Source of the DNA: Candidatus Uhrbacteria bacterium RIFOXYB12_FULL_58_10
GTDB lineage: Bacteria > Patescibacteriota > Patescibacteriia > 2-12-FULL-57-11
Direction: 5' to 3'
NCBI GenBank assembly: GCA_943359495.1
Contig: CALRHY010000025.1
Span: forward strand, 1 to 9,120
DNA length: 9,120 nucleotides
Shown here: piece by piece, positions 5,699 through 9,120 of the stretch
How the letters are laid out: every line of letters begins with the position of its first letter
Position numbering within the stretch: the first letter of the stretch is position 1
The notes under the pieces: generated by a model
The model's database searches: none
Seen by the model: the letters and a program-made list of their open reading frames with translations, nothing else
Told to the model about the DNA's origin: nothing
Made by a program: the position numbers and the translations under genes

Positions 5699-7053
5699 AC
5701 CACCAACCCTCTCGCCACCTCATCAATCGTGCCCGCACCCATCACAATGACAACATCTCCAGGGAGCATGATTTTTTCTGCCATTTTTTGCGTCTCTTCA
5801 AGCGTGCCCGAATAAAAGACTGCTTCAGGACGACCAGCTGCTTCAGCAAGTCCTTTTGCAGTCACCTCTTTTGTTTCTTCGCGTCCGGTGACGTGATAGA
5901 TGTCGGAGACCAACGCGATGTCTGGCGAGTGCAGCGCAGCAACAAAATCGTCAAAGAGTTTTGCCGTGCGGTTGTGTTGATGTGGCTGGAAGACAAGAAC
6001 GATGCGGCGGTGCGGAAAAAATTCTCGCGCCGCTGAAACCGTCACGCGAATTGCCGTTGGATGATGCCCGTAATCAGAAACAATCGTCGCCCCATTGTGC
6101 TCCCCTACTATTTCAAATCGTCGCCAAATACCAGGAAACGATGCGAGCGCGTCAGAGATCACTGTTGGAGATACGCCGAGTTTGTGTGCGGCCGTTGCAG
6201 CAGCAAGTGCGTTTGCAATATTAAATCGCCCAGGAACACGCAACGTGCATGCGGCAAGCAGTGCTTCTTTTGTATGCAACTCAAATTGTTGCGCTCCCGC
6301 AGATGCGACCACCTGTTTTGCTTGATAGTCCGCCTCTTGCACAATCCCGTAGGTCGAAACAGTTCCCTCTGCATGTAGTTCGTGTGCCGAAACCATGTCG
6401 TCCGCATTGAGAATAACCGTTCCACCAGGCCGAAGGTTGCCAAGATATTGATCGAATGTTTCGACGATATCCGCAAGATCAGCAAAAAAATCCAAATGAT
6501 CTTCTTCAATATTCGTCAGTACGATCATCTCCGGATGGTAGTTCAAATACTTGGCGCGATATTCATCGGCTTCGAGTACAACGATATCACTTTTTCCCAC
6601 ACGAACATTGCCGAGCGGAAATGTTGAAAGACTGCTCCCAAGAATAACTGTTGGATCCATGCCCGCGGCGACCAGAATACTCCCAAGCATTGCTGTCGTT
6701 GTGGATTTTCCATTTGTTCCAGAAATGGCAATCGTTCGTTTGTCTGCGGTGTATGCACCTAAAAATTCCGCAGCGGACAAGACGGGAATACCGCGCTGAG
6801 ATGCCTCCATGCGCTCGACGTTTTCCGAAGGAACCGCCTCAGAAAAAATCACCATCTCCGCTTCTTTGGGAAGGTGTGTTGCGTCATGACCAATACCAAC
6901 CTTTATACCCAACGAAACCAGTTCGTCAGTAATAGGTGAAATAGTTGCATCGGAGCCAGACACGCGAACACCAAGTGCGTTCAACAATTTCGCAATCCCC
7001 GAAACGCCGATGCCGCCGATGCCGATGCAATGGATGTGTTGTGGAAGTTTCAT
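5665..7053 (-). CDS. murC: MurC, UDP-N-acetylmuramate--L-alanine ligase
   Basis: MurC is the first Mur ligase: in the cytoplasm it uses ATP to join L-alanine to UDP-N-acetylmuramate, MurB's product. The 462 residues cover all three domains. The N-terminal UDP-binding domain carries HCIGIGGIGVSGIAKLL (8-24). The central ATPase has the P-loop SGTNGKSTTTAML (111-123), EADEY (161-165) and TNIEEDHLDFF (180-190). The last part carries VPGRFNIANALAA (273-285), the WRRFE segment (310-314), SDYGHHPTAI (326-335) and FQPHQHNRT (355-363). ATG 7053 gives the expected MKLPQHIHCIGIGGIG opening; there is no SD, only a T-rich leader (TTTTTCTGC). The last residues (RGVGRVGE) are encoded by a tandem duplication, so the tail is probably non-functional sequence. 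A separate promoter lies at 7078-7083. It is followed by murB and, without a terminator, hpf. Confidence 0.97.
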   Translation of the reverse strand: MKLPQHIHCIGIGGIGVSGIAKLLNALGVRVSGSDATISPITDELVSLGIKVGIGHDATHLPKEAEMVIFSEAVPSENVERMEASQRGIPVLSAAEFLGAYTADKRTIAISGTNGKSTTTAMLGSILVAAGMDPTVILGSSLSTFPLGNVRVGKSDIVVLEADEYRAKYLNYHPEMIVLTNIEEDHLDFFADLADIVETFDQYLGNLRPGGTVILNADDMVSAHELHAEGTVSTYGIVQEADYQAKQVVASAGAQQFELHTKEALLAACTLRVPGRFNIANALAAATAAHKLGVSPTVISDALASFPGIWRRFEIVGEHNGATIVSDYGHHPTAIRVTVSAAREFFPHRRIVLVFQPHQHNRTAKLFDDFVAALHSPDIALVSDIYHVTGREETKEVTAKGLAEAAGRPEAVFYSGTLEETQKMAEKIMLPGDVVIVMGAGTIDEVARGLVVASRGVGRVGE

Positions 7054-7077
7054 GCAGAAAAATCAAAAGTCACGAGC

Positions 7078-7106
7078 ACTATACGTGCTTTGTGGGATAA
7101 AAAAAA
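7078..7106 (-). promoter_or_regulatory. Probable murC promoter overlapping the upstream terminator's T-run
   Basis: TATAGT (7083-7078) matches five of six -10 positions. At a 17-base spacing the -35 position falls in the run of T's (7106-7099) that ends the preceding terminator, so the -35 match is poor. Transcription would start near 7071, with a leader of under 20 bases and no SD. A promoter is needed here because the upstream gene ends in a strong terminator. Confidence 0.5.
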
Positions 7107-7148
7107 GAGCGGCCGCGAGGCATCCACGAATGGATGACCTGCGGCCGC
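7099..7148 (-). terminator. Very strong intrinsic terminator with UUCG loop, after the 196-aa gene
   Basis: On the minus strand GCGGCCGC (7148-7141) pairs with GCGGCCGC (7116-7109). The stem continues through AGGT/GCCT-type pairs with two mismatches into CATCCA (7136-7131) and TGGATG (7126-7121), closed by a TTCG loop (7130-7127). TC and eight T's (7106-7099) follow. It starts about 13 bases after the 196-aa protein's stop. Tetraloop, stem length and trailing TCTTTTTT-ATC are like those of the terminator at 3009-3053. Confidence 0.92.
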
Positions 7149-7161
7149 GATGTGACGACGT

Positions 7162-7752
7162 CTACTGCGACGAGAACAGGTTGAAAACGCGCTCGTACGG
7201 GAGCTTGCCGAGCTCCATGTACTGGACGTCTTTCGGACGATCCGGCGTGCAGATCATCACGGCTCCGACGATGCGCGGCGCGTTGCTGTCGTAGACGACG
7301 CGCGGAAAGCCACTCCACTGCCCGACGCTCAGACGACCGTCGTCGGAGAGATCGAACTCCCAGCCCCTCGAGAGCGCCGCGCTCCGACTCGCCCGCACGG
7401 CGATGTTTCCCTGCGCGTCGTAGATGATCGCACCAGTCGCACGGCCGGCATTGGACAAGCCGAACCGCTCGAAGTCGTACCCGAACCCGGGCTCCTCCCA
7501 GATCTTGGGCGCGACGTAGCGCTTGGCCCCGGCGACCTGCTCGATCATCCGGACGTCGTAGAACTTTCCGTCCCTGCGCCGAATGCAGCAAGTCGGTGGT
7601 GCGTCGGTTCCGTATGTGAGCGTGAGATGCCACTGGTGATCGAACGGGTCGAGATCCTGCTCGACCTCGATCGATTCTTCATCGGGGATGCTGTGCGTCC
7701 GCCGATAGTCTGCGACAAGCTGTGCGATAGTAACCGCCCTTGGAGCTTGCAT
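7162..7752 (-). CDS. Protein of unknown function, 196 aa
   Basis: I do not recognise the family. There is no signal peptide or membrane segment, so a cytoplasmic protein is likely. The first 35 residues look helical and acidic (TIAQLVADYRRTHSIPDEESIEVEQDLDP in part). The rest appears beta-rich, with recurring Asp-Gly and Gly-aromatic turns (RRRDGKFYDVRMIE, IIYDAQGNIAV, FDLSDDGRLSVGQWSGFPRVVYD). An adjacent Cys pair sits at 55-56 (PPTCCIRR) and one more Cys near 168. The start is firm: AAAGGAG lies 6 bases before ATG 7752, the best SD in the window together with that of the 289-aa lipoprotein. Sampled 60-base blocks are about 67-70% GC, well above murC and glyA. It is a single-gene unit with its own terminator and reads divergently from glyA. 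A 184-aa overlapping frame (7079-7633) runs through the terminator and has no SD. Confidence 0.82.
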   Translation of the reverse strand: MQAPRAVTIAQLVADYRRTHSIPDEESIEVEQDLDPFDHQWHLTLTYGTDAPPTCCIRRRDGKFYDVRMIEQVAGAKRYVAPKIWEEPGFGYDFERFGLSNAGRATGAIIYDAQGNIAVRASRSAALSRGWEFDLSDDGRLSVGQWSGFPRVVYDSNAPRIVGAVMICTPDRPKDVQYMELGKLPYERVFNLFSSQ

Positions 7753-7773
7753 GTCATTCTCCTTTCAAGAGGT

Positions 7774-7792
7774 GTCCAACGCCGTGTCGGAC
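7774..7792 (-). promoter_or_regulatory. Small hairpin in the leader of the 196-aa gene
   Basis: On the minus strand GTCCGAC (7792-7786) pairs with GTTGGAC (7780-7774), 7 bp including one G-U, around loop ACGGC. It lies about 10 bases upstream of the SD, between the presumed promoter and the start. It has no T-run, so it is not a terminator; a role in mRNA stability or translation is only a guess. Confidence 0.4.
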
Positions 7793-7797
7793 TCCCC

Positions 7798-7826
7798 AGG
7801 AAACCAAAAATATTGCCAAATGTCAA
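7798..7826 (-). promoter_or_regulatory. Candidate promoter of the 196-aa gene
   Basis: A perfect -35 TTGACA sits at 7826-7821 on the minus strand. At the 17-base spacing the -10 is TTTCCT (7803-7798), matching three of six positions only. The -35 falls inside the spacer of the proposed plus-strand glyA promoter, so the two would compete. Confidence 0.35.
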
Positions 7827-7841
7827 GATTTTCCGTATCGT
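7813..7841 (+). promoter_or_regulatory. Candidate glyA promoter
   Basis: TTGCCA (7813-7818, five of six) and TATCGT (7836-7841, four of six) are separated by exactly 17 bases. Transcription would start near 7848, with a leader of about 70 bases. A second -10-like TATATT at 7894-7899, without a good -35, would give a leader of only about 15 bases. Which is used cannot be told from sequence. Confidence 0.45.
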
Positions 7842-7920
7842 ATGAGCAATTCTTCAACCCAAATCTATGGTGTAAGACAACAAGGAAGGCCAGTATATTC
7901 AGTCATTCTTCCTTTTTCCT

Positions 7921-9120
7921 ATGCCTTCTTTGCAGCACACCGACCCTGAAATCGCCGGATTGATCACCGAAGAGACCGAACGCCAACGCGATGGGCTCAT
8001 GCTCATCCCGTCTGAAAACCACAGTTCCCGCGCTGTTCTCGACGCACTTTCGACGACACTCAACGACAAATACGCCGAAGGATATCCAGGCGCTCGCTAC
8101 TATTCGGGAAATGCCGTGGTCGACAAGCTCGAAACGTTGGTGCAAAACCGCGTCAAAACATTGTTTGGCGTACCGTTCGCAAACGTCCAACCATATTCTG
8201 GCAGCACGGCGAACCTTGCGGTCTACGTCGCAACCTGCGAACCCGGTGATCCGATCATGGGATTGCATCTTTTGGATGGCGGCCATCTCACGCATGGCTG
8301 GAAATACAGTGCGACATCCAAACTGTGGAAAAGTTTTCCGTACCATGTCTTGCCAGACGGTTCTGCAAACATCGAAGAAGTGCGCGCACTCGCACGCGAA
8401 CACAAACCAAAACTGATCTGGTGCGGCGGCACGGCGGTCCCTCGCGCTATTCCTTTTGCTGCGTTTGCTGAAATCGCTGATGAAGTGGGTGCGTATCTTG
8501 TCGCTGACGTCTCACACATCGCCGGACTCATCGTTGGTGGGCAGCACGAAAATCCTGCACCATACGTCCATCTCATCACCACCACCACACACAAAACCCT
8601 CCGCGGTCCCCGTGGCGCACTCATCATGGTGACAGAGAAAGGATTGCAAAAAGATCCTGACCTCGCAAAGAAAATAGACAAAGCGATTATTCCAGGTACA
8701 CAAGGCGGCCCGCACATGCACAGCATTGCCGGGATTGGCGTTGCACTGAAAGAGGCGGCGGAACCGGCATTCAAAGACTACGCGGCACGCATCGTCCAAA
8801 ACGCTAAAGCGCTTGGCAACGCGTTGACACAAAAAGGATTCAGCCTCGTCTCTGGCGGGACGGATAACCACCTCTTGTTGATTGATCTTTCTTCGACCGG
8901 TGTTGGCCGTGGAAAATTCTTCCAGCTCGCACTCGAATGCGTTGGCCTTTCGGCAAACATGAACGCGGTTCCGGGAGATCAAGGTTCTGCACTCTTGCCA
9001 AGCGGCCTCCGTCTCGGCACGCCAGCGATGACGTCTCGTGGATTAGGCACAGCAGAGATGGAACACGTCGCAACATGGATCGCCGCAGTCGCCGACCACA
9101 TCAAAGAGTTCCAACTCCCG
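7921..9120 (+). CDS. glyA: GlyA, serine hydroxymethyltransferase (3' end cut by window edge)
   Basis: SHMT is the cytoplasmic PLP enzyme that converts serine and tetrahydrofolate to glycine and 5,10-methylene-THF. The visible 400 residues run without a stop to the window edge; the usual length of about 415-430 implies only a short tail is missing. Motifs seen are LIPSENHSSRAVLDA (28-42), NDKYAEGYPGARYYSGN (48-64), PYSGSTANLAVY (91-102), LDGGHLTHG (118-126) with the stacking His122, VADVSHIAGLI (194-204), the PLP-lysine motif TTTTHKTLRGPRG (220-232, Lys225), PGTQGGPHMHSIAG (258-271) and LRLGTPAMTSRG (363-374). ATG 7921 is forced: an in-frame TAA lies at 7873 and no other common start codon intervenes. 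No SD precedes it, only a pyrimidine tract (CTTCCTTTTTCCT); an AAGGAAGG at 7882-7889 is too far away. Divergent from the 196-aa gene. Confidence 0.96.
   Translation, partial: MPSLQHTDPEIAGLITEETERQRDGLMLIPSENHSSRAVLDALSTTLNDKYAEGYPGARYYSGNAVVDKLETLVQNRVKTLFGVPFANVQPYSGSTANLAVYVATCEPGDPIMGLHLLDGGHLTHGWKYSATSKLWKSFPYHVLPDGSANIEEVRALAREHKPKLIWCGGTAVPRAIPFAAFAEIADEVGAYLVADVSHIAGLIVGGQHENPAPYVHLITTTTHKTLRGPRGALIMVTEKGLQKDPDLAKKIDKAIIPGTQGGPHMHSIAGIGVALKEAAEPAFKDYAARIVQNAKALGNALTQKGFSLVSGGTDNHLLLIDLSSTGVGRGKFFQLALECVGLSANMNAVPGDQGSALLPSGLRLGTPAMTSRGLGTAEMEHVATWIAAVADHIKEFQLP

Noticed and set aside
7079..7633. 184-aa minus-strand frame overlapping the 196-aa gene
   Set aside because: It reads through the strong terminator, is very Arg-rich as expected of a shifted GC-rich frame, and has no SD.
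7791..7826. Shared TTGACA...TTTCCTG string upstream of both unknown genes as a common operator
   Set aside because: The distances differ (10 versus 17 bases between the parts) and surrounding bases do not align, so chance is likely.

Overview
This window most likely comes from a member of the Candidate Phyla Radiation (Patescibacteria), probably a Parcubacteria-type genome. That is an inference from four things: the style of the SecA, MurB and SHMT sequences; the very short hibernation factor; core-gene starts that lack a Shine-Dalgarno (SD) site and follow T/pyrimidine-rich tracts; and palindromic intergenic repeats of the GTCATTCC and TTGTCTTTGCGAGG type. No rRNA or other phylogenetic marker is present, so the placement is tentative. 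The standard code fits all genes, and every complete gene ends in TAG.

Layout: everything from 1 to 7752 lies on the minus strand, and glyA starts the plus strand at 7921. In minus-strand order the genes are: an unrecognised 196-aa protein (7752-7162) with its own strong terminator; murC (7053-5665); a 134-bp inverted repeat; murB (5494-4496); an 80-bp palindromic repeat; a short hpf/raiA (4389-4075) with a terminator; an unrecognised 289-aa lipoprotein (3934-3065) with its own promoter, SD and terminator; secA (2911-179); and the first 57 residues of another lipoprotein (172-1). glyA is cut by the right edge. No gene-free stretch exceeds about 170 bases.

The core genes are housekeeping: MurB and MurC make and extend UDP-N-acetylmuramate for peptidoglycan, HPF hibernates ribosomes, SecA drives protein export, and GlyA makes glycine and one-carbon units. 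The murC-murB-hpf series has no visible terminator until 4054, so it may be one transcript interrupted by two repeat elements.

The unusual part is two single-gene units, the 289-aa lipoprotein and the 196-aa protein. Both are clearly more GC-rich than their neighbours. In hand-counted 60-base blocks they give roughly 58-70% GC, against 48-52% in typical murC and glyA blocks (secA blocks ranged from 48 to 62%). Both have strong SD sites, unlike the core genes, and each ends in a long intrinsic terminator with a UUCG tetraloop. They look like self-contained accessory cassettes of unknown function, possibly acquired. I do not see a convincing multi-gene new system.
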